Shown piece after piece: positions 47,584-61,997 of a stretch of DNA of 64,000 nucleotides (the stretch's first letter is position 1; every line of letters begins with the position of its first letter). Origin of the DNA: Lingula anatina. Its lineage: Eukaryota; Brachiopoda; Lingulata; Lingulida; Lingulidae. The notes under the pieces are model-generated. The model saw only the letters and a list, made by a program, of their open reading frames with translations, had not been told where the DNA came from and did no database searches. Position numbers and translations under genes: made by a program. The stretch is taken from the NCBI RefSeq assembly GCF_001039355.2, contig NW_019775842.1, positions 87,453 through 151,452 of the forward strand, read 5' to 3'.

Positions 47584-50500
47584 GGCACAGTTGTAAAGGA
47601 ATGATAACACACCAGATATGGTCTCTTTTCCTTTCTCCTGATCACTTTATGATATGAAGTTAGTCTCCTGAAAGAATTAAAGCAAATAATAACTAGGACA
47701 GTGCACAAAATAGTGTTATATCATGCTTAAAAGCTTAATCACCACTAATTTTAATAATGCACTATTCTTAAATTAAATATGGAAATTCAGAACACGTTAC
47801 TAGCTTCAGGACTTCAGATTCATGGGAGTCTGAAGTCACACCTTAAAAATGCAAATGTGTGAAAAACAAAAAATTAACAAAAATCCACATAACTTCAAGA
47901 AAAATGGTCCAATAAAGCTGTTGTTTTAGCTTAACATGAATTTAAGTACTATGAATCATATTGTTATTTAATTAAAGCACAACTTTCCACTTACAGCAAT
48001 ACCAGTGTCTGTGTCAAAATAGACTTATTGGCAATTTTGGTGCATTATTACATTATATATGTTATCAACATTGATTTCTAACAACATGAAACTGTTGATT
48101 AGGACATGTAACTATCACAGGGATTCAGGCCCATAGGACTTCAAACTCACACCTTGAAAAAGATAGGTGTGAAAAATGAAAAAAAAAAAAAAAGTTGACT
48201 AGGCTAGTTTTCCAAATTGAACAAAGTATACATGTATAAGTCCAAAGAAGCATTCTTATAAATTTGAGGATAATAATCAACATGGTTAACCTTTTATGGT
48301 GTTTATAGTGGTAGTGCACAAAAAAAGGTTTTTGTCAATTTTGATACAATATAGTACCTAATGCTTTTAAACAGCATAATCACCACATATTGTGTACATA
48401 AGCACTGTGTTTGTACATAAAAGGAGTTTTCAGTGCCAAAAAACATATTTATACATTCCAACTAAGGGCCCATTTGATGCTCAATAAGCCATGGCCACAA
48501 AAGTGACAAACAACAAAACATGTTCCTGCAATATGTGACAGTGATGTATTTTATGGTAGCATGCTATACTTTTTCATTAATATGCTTTATGACAAAACTA
48601 GTGGACCATACCTCGGATTCTACACTTAATGTAATTACATGCCACGCATTACAAAACAATTTTCTTACATCTGCTAACATTAGGTAACAAGAAAAAAAAA
48701 AACTAACCTGAGAATAAACGTCTAGTCTACCCATGTTTTTAGTAAATGAAGGTAGATTTAGTCCAATCTTTCAAATGTTCAAGATCTGCGTAAAAAAACC
48801 AATGTTACAAAAATTCCAAGAACATAATATATCCAACTGTTTACTTTAGTGACATGAAAAATTATTAGTTCATGTTGCAAACTTCATAGAGAAAATGTGT
48901 TTTGAAGCTAGGCACAATTTAGTTTTACCTATATTACCCTTAGGGCTCATTCCCATTGAAACTACTGGTTTAGGTAGATCAAACCAACTCCGCAGAGACT
49001 ATTGCTGCATGCAATCAGTTTAACAGAAAAACCCTCCTCTTCTTCTTTCCAACATAGTCATATAATCACCAGCTTTTCTGTTTTACTTAACATCAGGAGG
49101 AGGTGTGTAAATCGGTTAAGTTAGGTGGCTCAATCTATGTAGACTGATAGTTTTAATGGGATTAAACAGCATTAAACAGTATCAATTAATCCTCTACAAC
49201 TAATGCCTGTCTTTTTTAAAACAGCAAAAACAATCATATATTATGTAAGCATTTTATACTAAACTAAACTATTGAGCCAGTTCTTGCTTCATAATATTCC
49301 TTTTTGGCACTTACCAGTTTTCATAATCTCACACGTCTTATATTGAAAGGGCTTCCATTATGAATGACAACTTCCAATACTATGCAATAAGCCTATGGCG
49401 TGCAATTACTTTATCCAGCACACCCTTAACTGTGGAGTACTATAGCTGGAGTGATCCTACAAATACGTCAACCTGGAATTCACCTATCCAGAAACAGTAG
49501 GTTTCCTGAAGTTCTATCTCAGAGGTTTAGGAACGGATTTATTCCAAAGCTCTACAAGCTCAAATGGGATTACATACCACATACTACTGGGCTATTAAGG
49601 TAATTTGGGTCAAACTAATGATAATAAAGAAGATTATGTACACGGCTGGGTTGAAAAAAAAAATGCACCAAGTGTAGTGTCTGCAGGGAGCAGGGCAAAT
49701 ACCATTGGAAGTCAGCTAACACATTTCACATTGTTTTATTGCCTTTAAAATATTTGACAAGAATTTTTGTCAAATATCATGCATACAACTGAAACACAGG
49801 ATAATGTACCAGAAGAGAGAGGCATACACGCTTGTCAAACTGTTAGATGGTTAAAACATATGGTTAACTTAAAAAACAGCAAAGGAAGTAGGCTGTAAAA
49901 CCAGTGGCATGTGACAGATACTAGTATTATTGGAACTCCCTGTCAGATGGCAATTTCTGAATGCCACTTGTGGAGGAACTTTTTTCTTCATCTAAATTAA
50001 TAGACTGTTATCAAGTATCAGTACCAGTAGCAGTGAGAGATTACCATTTGGGTAATAATGTTAATGACAAATATAGATAACTGCAGATGAAAATGTACTT
50101 ACCAACAGAAAAAAATCCTAAATCCAAAAACTATTAAGCTAAGTAGTCCCTTGACTCCAACTACACTGTATAAGGAGAAAACACAATGTTCTGTATGGGT
50201 TGCAGTTAACACAAGTGAATTTATATAGGCCCTTCCTGATAAATATTTTGACAGTCATACAGGCCCACCCAGACTCCACCATATATATATATACTGGTAC
50301 AGCAGTTGTCGGACTTAACTTGCAACGGAAGTGAAGCCTACCTCATTTCTATCATTGTTTTACCATTATGGTACCCGCCTGGAGCCCAGACAGATTAGAG
50401 GTTTTATTAATCTTCTTATTGACATTTACCACCATGCTTAGATACGCATGGATTCTAATTGCTGAAAATTTATTATCCTAATATTTGTACAGTGAAACAT

Positions 50501-50878
50501 GCTGTATTATTTATAAATCCGAGTAATCCTAAGGTGAAATGTTACTGCCCTTACATCAGGCATGGCCAAACATTCCTATTTGGGGTTCAGCAGGCAAACC
50601 CTGTTCCAACACACCAACCATGCATGCAAACAAATGTCTTAATGCCAGGTGGGATTTCATTAAAACATTAAACAGCTTGCCAAAGTGTCATATAAGTCAA
50701 GGGAGAAATCGTTTTTTTTTATGTAACTACTGAAAATGTACATTTCTGAAGGCTACAGCAAGCTAGACATTTCTTAACAGCGGAAACATTACATGATTTG
50801 TTTCCTTTTGGAGAATTAGAGTGGGTGTTTATTAAATCTACAACAGAAATGAGTAAAAGTTATATAGCTTTTTGGAGA

Positions 50879-52907
50879 CAATAAGTGAATGATGAAGTGA
50901 GGGGTTAAAGTCCCCTCTGGAGAATGTTTGGCAGCTCACACCAAGAAGATGAAAATTAAAAAAAAAATAAAAAAAAACTTAAAGCCAAGCAGAAATGCAT
51001 GCAGCATATGGCACTTCTATTCATTCCTTTTAAAAAGTACAACCACAACAATGAGTTTATAAGGAAACAAGCTCCCAAGAGAATTTTCATCTTCTAAGGA
51101 TACCACACCATGATTTGCCTAACTTGTTGGCAGAATAAATGTTCTCCAGAGAAGTGGAGAGAAAAATTGCAAAGTTAAGAAGGGTCTCTGTAGATAATAA
51201 CTGAAATTGTGTTAATCATTTAATACAAAGAACTTGTTTCTTTATTATTATGAACCAATCTAGCCCTTATATACCACAAAAAGGTTGTTACACACATTAT
51301 CCATATGGCCATATGGTTCAATGGTTATTTCAATCAACTACACGGGGCACACCACCTTTGCTGAAAGCAAATCATGTTGTTAGATATTGAAAATGACATT
51401 AAAGAGCTCTTTGGGACATACAAAATCCTGAAAATCCAATTCAATCTAGAGGATTCTAAGAAGTCATGGAAACCATCAGGGTGAAGATAGCTAATCAAAT
51501 AAACAATTACAAGCATTTTACAAGCTTGCCATTCAAGGCTGTTAAAGGGCTAAATAAAGATTCATTGTAATTAAATATTGGATTTATGGGAACATAACAG
51601 CATTGGACAAATGGTAATTCAACATTTTAAGGGTTATGGATATTCAACAGACCTTGACGGAAAAAAGCTTTTTTCATAGGAATAAAAAATGTTTGACGCA
51701 CTGAAGTTTAGAGTGCAGGAATAGCAAAAGCCATTAATTTTCTCCTTCATCACTGCTATTGGGATAAAGATGAGAGACTGCCAAATGTCTACCATAACTG
51801 TTTCAATTAGCTGTAACTATTTGAATTTCCCCAGCTCTCTTTGGTGGGCTCACAATATGACCATAAAAATGAATAAATAAAGAAATGAATATTTTTTGTT
51901 AAATCACACTACATGAGAGAAGTACATGGGCATGTATGCTTTAATCAGCACCTGACTTTAATTAGACAAAAAAGATTTACAATTTGAATCTTATAATTAA
52001 AATATATACATAATGAACATTCTCAGCGATTTCAGTCACTTTTGAGAAGGCCTGTCTCTAGCAAATACAGAAGCACACAATACCTTTTTTCACCTCCAGC
52101 TTTTACACGTCATGCAAACACAGCAAATACATCTGTTTATATAATTGTGTTACCAAAATGAATCACCTGCCACCTTACCAAATGTATCAAGTGATGATGT
52201 ATGGAAAAATTCTATCAAAATCAATGTTTATATGTAAGTCATGAATACTAAACTTTCAAGAGCAAATAGTCTTAGGGGCCTCCCCACGCAGCGTCTCTGC
52301 AGGGGCACAGTAATTAAATCTCGACTCCATCTGACCAGACGCGTGGGGAGGCGTGTAAGAGGTGGAGAGACCATCATAGGATTAAGCAGTCTTCCTTTCA
52401 TGTAGGGTCTGCCATATTTGAGCCATGGACCAGTTGATACTCAGATCTTGTATTCTGAATGGCCCCATAGGTTTATTCTATGACAATGTTTGATGCTTAT
52501 GCATAGAACAGTTTTTTACATGCAGTTTCATATCACACAAACTAAAAGATCTACAAAGAAATTAAAAGTTCTGCTCAATATCTATGAACTGTTCACCTTA
52601 GCCTGAACAGGTAATTCAGTTGTGACCAAGCCTGTCAGAGTGAACAAAAAGAACAGTCAACAAGTAAATCTAACACGTGGATCTATCATAAATGAAAACT
52701 TTTTAACACTCAATATGTATTACAGTTTGCATTCAACATACTGTAGAACTTCTAAAAAAATTAGATCACAAAAATTAGATTAAGGTAACTATAAGCTAAA
52801 GATCAAAATCTTAGGATTGTCAGCCAAACGACAATTAGCAAAGAAAGCAAACTAAAATTGGTTTTGAATACTTAAAGTCTTTTCATTAATGCTATTTGAC
52901 AATGACA
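50879..52907. repeat. At least 2 kb duplicated at 61998-64000
   Basis: Near-identical direct repeat with an initial offset of 11121. The second copy starts just after the N at 61997 and runs off the right edge. If this is a contig overlap, the next ~9 kb outside the window should repeat 52.9-62.0 kb. The segment is non-coding and contains one MITE (52272-52469). Confidence 0.9.
52272..52469. mobile_element. MITE family A relative with internal palindrome
   Basis: Ends GGGGCC and TGAATGGCCCC, with a right half resembling the 8666 and 41103 elements. The left half has its own inverted repeat, CCTCCCCACGC / GCGTGGGGAGG, about 50 bases apart. A second copy at about 63372 is due to the right-edge duplication. 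Confidence 0.6.
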
Positions 52908-53040
52908 CCTTTTTCACTTATGTTGTCATTTAGCAAATGCCAAATGCATTTAACATATAATGTTTTCAGATCTTTTTCCTCGTCACCAAAATTTTGTTCC
53001 CATTTCTGGTTATTATAAGACTACATTCACATCTACACAC

Positions 53041-53236
53041 ACATACTAGCTGGGTTGGTCCAACTCTGCTTAGAATTCTCACTCCAGTGCAATCAGTGGA
53101 ACCAGCTTAATTGTCTGACAAGCTTCCTCGAGCAGCTAGCGGCTAATTAGCTATTGTGTGCTGATTAAGCTGGTTCCACTGATTGCACTTTAGTGAGAAT
53201 CCCCTGTAGAGTTGCACTGGTCTAGCTAGTGAGACG
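53041..53236. mobile_element. MITE family B copy
   Basis: Arms ACTAGCTGGGTTGGTCCAAC and the inverted TTGCACTGGTCTAGCTAGT, plus an inner pair GTGCAATCAGTGGAACCAGC / GCTGGTTCCACTGATTGCAC. No ORF. Confidence 0.75.
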
Positions 53237-53604
53237 TGTAAATCTGAATATAAGCCCCTCACCTCCAGCCAGGCCCTCACATGTCAACGTTTCTTTATAA
53301 ATAATGATGTCAAAGTGTTTAAAACAATATGTCATACTTCTAAGTCATGCAATGGTAATCAGTACAGTAAACAGACTTCTTTAGATACCAAAAAAAGTGC
53401 CCTTATGCCTTAAAAGTGCATTAACTACCAGATCACTACAAATAAAAGCACGCTACATGTACACTAAAATAGTACATTTTACAGACCTTTTCAATCTGCC
53501 CTGTCTCTGTCCTTTGCACCCATTTACTGTGTCTGGGAGCTTAGCTATGTTTCTGTGGCAATACCCTGACACAGAAATAGGAACCATTTCCACAGATATT
53601 TGAA

Positions 53605-53772
53605 TCGATCTATCTCCACGGGGAGTCTCACTAAATTGCTATCTGCTCATGGTGAGGCCGAGCATGCAAGAAAGTTAATTACTCCCCTATCTGATTCGGT
53701 AAGCGTGACAAACATTTAAGCCTCTTAAGCTGATAGCAATTTAGCGTGCACCCCCAGGGAGTTAGGTCGATC
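53605..53772. mobile_element. MITE family C (single copy seen)
   Basis: Inverted arms of ~40 bp: left TCGATCTATCTCCACGGGGA...TAAATTGCTATC, right GATAGCAATTTA...GGGAGTTAGGTCGATC. Confidence 0.7.
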
Positions 53773-55617
53773 CAGATGGATCAATCTAGGCATGGGCACC
53801 CAGTCATACACTCCAAACTCAGAGCCACCTGTTCTAAAACTAAGAGTTGAAAAATAATGTGCTCATGGTAACAATTTTTCTAAAGCAGTGATACCCAGAC
53901 AATCCTGTGGCTAATAACTCGATTGACACATCTCTATATTTCCTGAAATGCTTCTGGAAAATAACAAACAAGCAGACTGTTATTCACATGTCTATCATAT
54001 AGGTTAACTGAGTACGTAGGTTGGAATTATCAGAGGATTAGACTTGAAATGGCCATAATTTCTCTTTTTTTGTTTTCCAGTGGGGCACCTCACATGCTTT
54101 TAGCTATGTATATTGCTAAATGCATTCAGGAATGAGGAAATACACACTATTTATGTGTTGTTTACTTCAGATACTGAGTACATTTAACTGACTCATGGTC
54201 AAACATATCCAGAAGGGATTTTGTTATCCTTCATAATTTACCAGAGCCCCTCTCCCCTAACCCATATCTTTGATTTCTAAGTCATAGTACAACTGTGATT
54301 GATAGTACTACTGTGAATTGAATGTATTTCCACAACTTAAGACCCAACTGAATGTTGAGTCTTTTAATTAGCTTCAACTTTTTTAGGACATCTTGGTCAC
54401 ACACCATACCCAGGACAATGACTCTACTGATTAATCTTTCAATCCTCCTTAAATCCAAGTTAATTTAGACACTATTGATCACTATTGGATATAACAAACA
54501 TTAGATTACAAAACTGAAGTTATTCGTAAGAGAATAATTACTGACTTTTCTTTGCCACATGCCAAATTTTCCTACTCGTAATAACTTATTATTGCTGGAA
54601 ACTTCAACTTTAAGTACAAGTTCAAGTCTCAAATCCAGCTTATTTATATATATTAAGTAATATATTAATAATATCAGTAACACCAATTTGGATATCAGGT
54701 AAATGTATTTCTGATATTCTGATGATAATTTCAACTACTTTGGTGTATGAAATTTCAGTTATTTTTGTCTGTGAGCATCAGAGGAGATGGGAAGTTCACC
54801 TCAGTTAAAAAACCCAAAGAATGGCAAGAGACCAGAAATGAAGCACTCAAACATTATATGTTACCAACGAGGGGGGGGTGAGGGGTGGGGTGGGGTGGGG
54901 GGCATAGAAAAGAAGGTCAAGAAAGATCGGAATATTATGTATCAAGTGCAAAGTTATAAATCAATACAATAGCTTCTTTCTTCAAACTTACTTTGCCACT
55001 GCAAAGAAAAACCAGCCATGTCATGTTATTTTGAACCATAATTGTATTCATGTTAACATGTTTATATTCAAACATATCATGTCAAAAGTTTTAAAAAACA
55101 TTTATTTGAGACTTACTTGAAACACGAATTTGCCCTTTATGCTTGTTCTGATTGGGCATCATGATTGGTCAAGACCGTGAGAGGCGATAGTGACTTAGAC
55201 TCTGTAATTCCAGGTGAGCACCAAAAGTACTGCTTATTTTCTATTTTTTTCTATTTAATGAGTTTAAACAGCCCAGCTTCAATAGTAATTAGTAAAAATA
55301 ATAATAAAAAAAAACTAACATATTTGATTGAATTTTCTGTGGAAGTGCCAAAGTAAATTTGCAGAAAGAAACTATTGTACTGATTCCTCACTTATTGTCT
55401 TAGAGAAGACAACTGATATCTTTTAACAACAGAACTGATTGTGTTAGAGAAGACATTGGGTGAGATTTTATCATTTAATTACCATTGTCCAATAATTTAA
55501 TTGAATGAGTGATCTTAGTCCTCTTATAGAATTGAAATCGACAATAAATACATAAAAATCAAAATTTGGAACATATGTGCTAAAATTCAACAATAAACCG
55601 ACATTGCAGTCTTGCCA

Positions 55618-55746
55618 TGAGACCTTTCACTAGGTAATGACATTGATGAACTGGTCACCCCATTTAGGCACTGGGGATGATGCTTAGCCATATGAAAATA
55701 AACAGGTGACCAGTCCATCCCGTTCTTTACCTAATGAAAGGTCTCA
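55618..55746. mobile_element. MITE family D (single copy seen)
   Basis: Inverted arms TGAGACCTTTCACTAGGTAA / TTTACCTAATGAAAGGTCTCA, with an inner GGTCACC / GGTGACC pair. No ORF. Confidence 0.7.
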
Positions 55747-57649
55747 GTGTGAGACAGCGATGTAGTTTTGTTACTGAATTTTACCATGTACCTGCAAGTT
55801 CCAGAACATGATTTTATATATGTATTCTTCACTGTCCATTATGCTGACCTAATTTCAAATAAATCAAAAATACTGTTTTGGAGTTATGGAGTGAACAATA
55901 CAGCTTCATAAATAAATAATAAAAAGCCCCATGCCATAACTTTTACATAGGTACATATGGAGTGAGAGAATATATGCCCTGTAGCATACATAAATTATTA
56001 GTACCAGTTTCTTGCACAACACAAAATCCAAACTTAAAAAAAAAACACACTTGAACTTAATCTCTCAGGCAGCAGAAAAAAAAGCTTTAAGGAAACTTTT
56101 AAAGATGATCAGAATACCTATTTTTCTGTGAACACTTATAGTGTCTGTACATAAAAACTTATACAGACAATGCAATGTCTTGCAATGAATGTTAAAGATG
56201 ATTTCCACATTCTTAGAATGTGCCCATACATAATGCATCTACAGATAAACAGATGGATAGTCACCTGGAAACCAATCATCTTCTGAAAACCCTGATTCCA
56301 CTTGATCCACTACCCACACTTTTTCTGTTGAATGTATGTATACACATTTTCTTGCATATGGGACCTTTCCACTCTTAAAATAATATATCAGTGTTACAGT
56401 GGAAGCAGTAATGATCTATGACAACACGTCAGAGGATTTTCCATGCACTCTCACTAGGATACATTGTGAAACTAGTAAAACCCAATTTCATGGTAGTGGT
56501 ACCCAGATTATTTAATTTTCTTTAATAAATTCTACAAAGTTAATGTATATAAACTCTAAGATGAATATTTTCAATTGACCTTAATACATCTAAGAGGGTT
56601 AGTAATACATCTAAACTTAGACAGGAATGAAATAGTAATATATCATTAGTATATAATTGACAACTTTTAGTTAATCATATTGGTAGTTTATGTCGTATGT
56701 TAAGTCAGTATACATTGGAACTTTTCATACTCATAATAACACATCTTTTCTTAAAAGGTCATGTTTTTAGTTATTTTGCATCATTCGCTGATTTTTCCAC
56801 TTGCTTAGCTGACCTTTTTAAGAATTTGATGTGTCATCTTTTGACTTGATTTTTTACATAATACTTTATAAATTACGATGAATGGTGTTTTTAAGTCAGG
56901 GGAACAGACATACTGAAAGTAATGTCAAATGCACTTCACATTTACTCAGACTTTAGGCTTAATTGTTCTATCTCCCTGTTTGTTCATTTTCAGTTTTTCA
57001 TAAAATCATATATAAAAAGGTCAATGTTTATCTCAATAGTAGACACCCCCTGCTATATGCAATGAGCAAAATGTATCTGTAGTGAACTTGCTTCAGTCTT
57101 AAACATACAGAAAAGATATCAAATGACCAGCCAAAATGCTGCTTTATAGCTGCATCTTCATTTTTCATAAACCTTCACAAAATCTGAATATATTTACCTT
57201 GATCTAGAATTCTGTGTAAGCATTGTTTGAAAAAAACACATTCGCAGGAAGAAATGCATGATTAAAACCGATTTGATTTTGACAAAAAAGGTATGCCAAC
57301 ACACATGATGTATAAAGAAATGCTTATACAAGACCTGTGACTGAAACCATATTGTTTTTGAAAATAAATAAAATTATGCATTTTTCACGTGGAAAATTTG
57401 CATTATGTATGGCCAAATTCTAAGAATGTGGAAATCACCTTTAACAGTCATTGCAAGACACTGTTTTTAAATAAATGTGTGACATTCATTCTTGGACAAC
57501 AGTCCTTGAAATGAATGTGCTAATGAGAATTCTCAAAAAGGTCTGCAATTGTGATAATTGTTATGATCAAAAACATATTACAATCAGCTTAAAACGTGGC
57601 TGTCAACGTTTCTTGGCGCCATAAAAGACTAGAACACGTGTACGAGTCC

Positions 57650-57793
57650 ATGTGAGGTGGTGTTCACTTTTCAGCCATAAGGGTGAATATGCACCAGGAA
57701 TGTGGTCCAAGAAAGCAGTGCAAAAGTGACCCTCAAAACATGGTGAATCCATACTGTTGTGTGATAGGCTACAAAAACAACCAAAAACAAAAT
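57650..57793 (+). pseudogene. Degenerate THAP-like 5' fragment
   Basis: The ATG at 57740 opens MVNPYCCVIGYKNN, close to the usual start of THAP zinc-finger proteins (MV..CCV.GC.N) but with Tyr in place of the second metal-binding Cys position, and a stop after 21 codons. A MITE follows at once. About 110 bases upstream of the ATG are shared with 33995-34110, where the ATG has become ACG and a stop follows. Both are read as decayed pieces of one dispersed gene or transposon. Confidence 0.35.
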
Positions 57794-57999
57794 CACACAT
57801 TATACTAGCTGGGTTGATCCAACTCTATGGGGATTCTTGCTAAAATGCAATCTGTGGAATCAGCTTAATTGTCTGACAAGCCTCCTAGAGCAGCTAGTGG
57901 ATAATTAGCTATTGTGTGCTGATGAAGCTGATTCCACTGATTGTACTTTAGTAAGAATCCTCCACATAATTGGACCAACCCAGCCAGTACAATGTGTGA
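57794..57999. mobile_element. MITE family B copy
   Basis: Outer ends CACACATT / AATGTGTG, then ACTAGCTGGGTTGATCCAAC and the inverted GGACCAACCCAGCCAGT. It is inserted right after a THAP-like gene fragment. Confidence 0.75.
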
Positions 58000-58042
58000 A
58001 TTTGAACGTGTCCTTTGACTCAACTTTCATCCTGTTTAACAG

Positions 58043-58262
58043 CAGGCCTGTAGCCAGGGAGAGTTGGGAGGGGGGGGGGGGGGTTTCGAATNNNNNNNNN
58101 NNNNNNNGGGTCGAATGAACCATCCTTTTTGCTCAGAAAAGGTTCCCTTTGGGTTTAATTTTATCTCAGTACATGAAGGTTTCATGGTAAAAGGTCCACT
58201 TTTTCAGAAAAAGAATCCCCTTTTGAAATTGCTGGTTAAGGGCCTGAACAGCTCACCATCCG
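58043..58262 (+). mobile_element. Dispersed repeat with poly-G and an assembly gap
   Basis: Second copy of the family at 42310. A run of 13 or more G is followed by 16 N (58092-58107), so the gap is probably caused by the homopolymer. Confidence 0.65.
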
Positions 58263-59903
58263 AATATTACTGAGGCAAAATAAAGGTAAAGAGGATTGTA
58301 AATTATCCTGTGACAATATTGATAAAATTCCTGCAAAAATGGATGAAATTTTTGGGGGGTTCGAAACATTATAAAGGCCCTACATTTGGACAAGTAGCTC
58401 CTTCCAGTTTGTTTAACAGGGCACCCCCCCCCCAAAAAAAAAAAATAATAAAAATAAATAAAAATAAGCATAAAAACCTCAGAGCATTTATCATCAATTT
58501 AGCATCTTTCTATTTTGAGGCAAATAGCAATTGGGTGTACATGTGACTCCATCCCTGCCTGGATAAGATCTTATTTCAAAAATTGGCATTGTTGATGGCC
58601 AGTATGTGTATGGGATTCCATCCCATGCCATCATTTTGTTTTAAATGTTTTTTTTATAAAGTTATGAGTCCCTAATTACAGATTTTCATTAAACAAAGGC
58701 ATTATTTTGCTTTATTGATGATATAATCTGAACAAAGGCTTTTAAAAAAATCACTGACAGAGTTCTAAAGTCATAAAAATGACACTGGGGCATTTTTTAT
58801 GGGTGTTCAGGTAAAGGAGAAATGTGAGAAACCGATTTTGCAATTTTTATCCCAAAACCACAATAACGAAGTCATCGGTATGATAACATTTGTGTAAATG
58901 CTGTGGAATTAAGTCATTGGGCATTAAAGATATACATTATCTGATATCCAAGAAATTGGATGTATGGCGGTAATTAAGGTGCTTTTTGCTAACCCTGACA
59001 GTACCCTTATTAATGTGAACATCCTGAAAATTAACTGGCACAGGGCCCATGGGAGTTGAAGCCCACATCCCTTGAAAGAACCAGTGAAAATGAAAAATTA
59101 AAAAAAAACAAACAACAACAACTGTATAATAGAACTGACCTCTATTTCAGTGTCATTAATCACTCCAGTTAGTTAAGGAACAATAAGTCACCCAGTTTTC
59201 CATTTTTTGTGCTACCTGTGGAAAGTGCATGGCAACATATCAGATGCAGGTGAAGGCTGTATGAAGAGACACACTGTGTCTGTACATAACAGGCAACAAG
59301 ACTAAAAATTAAAGTCAATTTTTTTATTTATAACCCAATACTTTAAAACTCTAGCAATTAATTGTTTTGGTTCTTGAATTATCATTACTTTTATCTTATT
59401 GTCAATCTGTAGACTTTTTAATAGCCCATCTTTGAAATCCATCCTCATTTGTCATGTTTTCATTTTTGCGGTGCTTTAACTGAAAAATATACTGGATCAA
59501 AATGCATTCAGAAGCCCATCTGACCACATGTAGGGAGGCCACCAGAACAGGTTAAATGAAAACACCTGTTAACAGAAATAATGTGTCAAGGAACCAGATA
59601 GGAATTACCATTCCACATATATCAAAAATATGACAAAATAGAAGCCAGAATAGAACTGATCAGTTGCTTAGTTGTCCTAATTTTGCAGGTCATTTTTATA
59701 GTACTAACAAGAGAAGATATTGGTTTGCTGATTTGTGTCTGACTCAATTTACACTTATTTTTTTCTCTAAACAAGATGTTATGCATGTAAAAATCTTTGT
59801 AAGCAAACCACAGGAGAAGTTTGGCAGTGGGTTTTTTAACACTGTTTCTAACTTCTAAACAGGGCAAGTATGTAACTCTAACACCAAACACAATCCAGTG
59901 ATT

Positions 59904-60945
59904 GCTTGTCAGAATTGCCTGCCATTACTGAACCCCCTTTGTAAAGGCACAGTATTTTGCCATGCTGAAGGAACATTTCTGAGGTAAAAATGAAGGAAAG
60001 TTCCACTAGGATCAACTTCACAGGTTGGAGAACTAAACAAACCATTGGAGCTACAAGACAAAACCACAAATGATATCTTTTATACATGAAAATTACTAAA
60101 AATATCATTGGTTCTAGTGCTTAAACTGCAGGGTATCTGATTGATATGACAGATTTATTCCTGTGAAATTGATTAACCAGCATTTTGTTCAATAGGCATA
60201 CCACCATCAAAGTTACCACAAGAACCAGCTTTACCTTGATTGTAGCATTTCTGTTTTCTTGATTTAGAAGAAAACTGATGATTGCAATGTTCTACACATG
60301 TAAAATCCATATAACACAGTCAAGCCTACATGTACCCGGTATGTGAAAGTTTTCACTCTCTTTATATAGTTGCTACATGTATCCAGCTTTACCGCTAAAA
60401 GTGCAATGCATGTGAGCTAAAATTTATAGATAAAACATATGCTTGTCAGAATTGTCTGCCATTACTGAACCCCCTCCGTAAAGGCACAATATTTTGCCAT
60501 GCTGAAGAAACATTTCTGGGGTAAAAATGAAGGAAAGTTCCACTAGGATCAACTTCATAGGCTGGATAACTAAACAACCATTGGAGCTACAAGACAAAAC
60601 CACAAATGATATCTTTTATACATGAAAATTACTAAAAATATATTTGGTTCTAACGCTTAAACTGCAGGATATCTGATTGATATGACAAATTTATCCCTGT
60701 GAAATTGATTAAGCTGAATTTTGCTCAATAGGCATACCAATACCACCATCACAGTTACCATGAGTACCAGCTTTACCTTGATGGTAGCATTTCTGTTTTC
60801 TTGATTCAGAAGAAAACTGATGATTGTAATGTTCTACACATGTAAAGTCCATGTAACACAGTCAAACTGATGTGAAAGTTTTAGTTCTCTTTAGTCTAGC
60901 TTTACTGCTAGGCATGTGTGTTTAAATTTATGGACAAAACATATA
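59904..60945. repeat. Tandem duplication of a ~0.53-kb non-coding unit
   Basis: 59904-60440 and 60441-60945 both start GCTTGTCAGAATTG. They align with scattered substitutions and small indels, so the duplication is older than the N-flanked ones. Confidence 0.85.
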
Positions 60946-61038
60946 TCAAATAGAAATGCTACTTTTATTGAAATGTCATAATCATCCTCTTCCTACAAGA
61001 CAGAGAATGTGGAACACCGGCCAAAATGCCCTAGTGAT

Positions 61039-61041
<3 letters not shown>

Positions 61042-61081
<40 letters not shown>
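61042..61081. repeat. (AC)n microsatellite
   Basis: CA run in the gene-free right third. Confidence 0.95.
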
Positions 61082-61085
<4 letters not shown>

Positions 61086-61997
61086 AAATTAGCATAACAA
61101 AACTGTGTTTGACTTGATTATATAAAGATATAGCAAAGATTAGAAACAACACTTAATGTTCAAAAACATCAGCTTTGTAATTTCAGGAGAAATGTTAAGC
61201 TTTTCTAGTCAATATATGCATATAGTTTAGGACAAAAGAATCACACTGCTAACTTACAATTAACCTTACAAGGAAACTTTGAAACAGGCTGAAACTCACC
61301 TTCAGATTCACTGTGCCACTTGTGATGCAAAGATGAAATGTCTATTTAGGTTTTGGTTTCCTGTTCTCCACACCTTTTCGTATGCAATAGCAAACCTTCT
61401 ATTTTCTTTTCCTGTTAACAAGAAGAGAGAAAAAACATCTCAGATGTCTGTTATTGTGAAAAAAATCAAACATGCAAAATAATGTTTTATTTATATAATC
61501 AACGCACTGCTTGTACTACTTACAGTGCATTAGCTATTCTAATGACAACAAGTTTCTTAACAATGAGTTTGAACTACAAAAATGGACAGTTTTGTTTAAA
61601 TAATTGTTAGCAATTGGTTAATTCAATGATAAAACATTAAGCTCTACAGTAATAGTAGTCGCTACAAAAAATATGATTCATTATAAATCCCGAAGCAATG
61701 TTTTGATGACTCTATAGAAAGCAAATTTGGTACATGTAAAAAGGTTAAGTTGTGAGTAACTAAAACATCCTGAAAAAATAAACTATTGGAATAACTGAAA
61801 TGGCTGATATCTGTTGATAAATACCACAGGCATAATATGACCCTAACCATTCTAAGCTACACCTATACTACAGAGAAATGGGTGTTATACATTCAAAATT
61901 TACTGCAAAAATGCAAAATTCGGTTACTTATTCCTTATTCGGTTACTTATTCAACTTTTTTATGTTTTTTTATGATTTTGATGCTAAAATACCTGTN

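Larger units (their letters stand above)
47584..61997. other. Gene-poor right third
   Basis: AT-rich non-coding DNA upstream of GPA2 with MITEs, tandem duplications, microsatellites and one gap. Short ORFs here are under 80 codons and lack splice or domain support. Confidence 0.6.
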
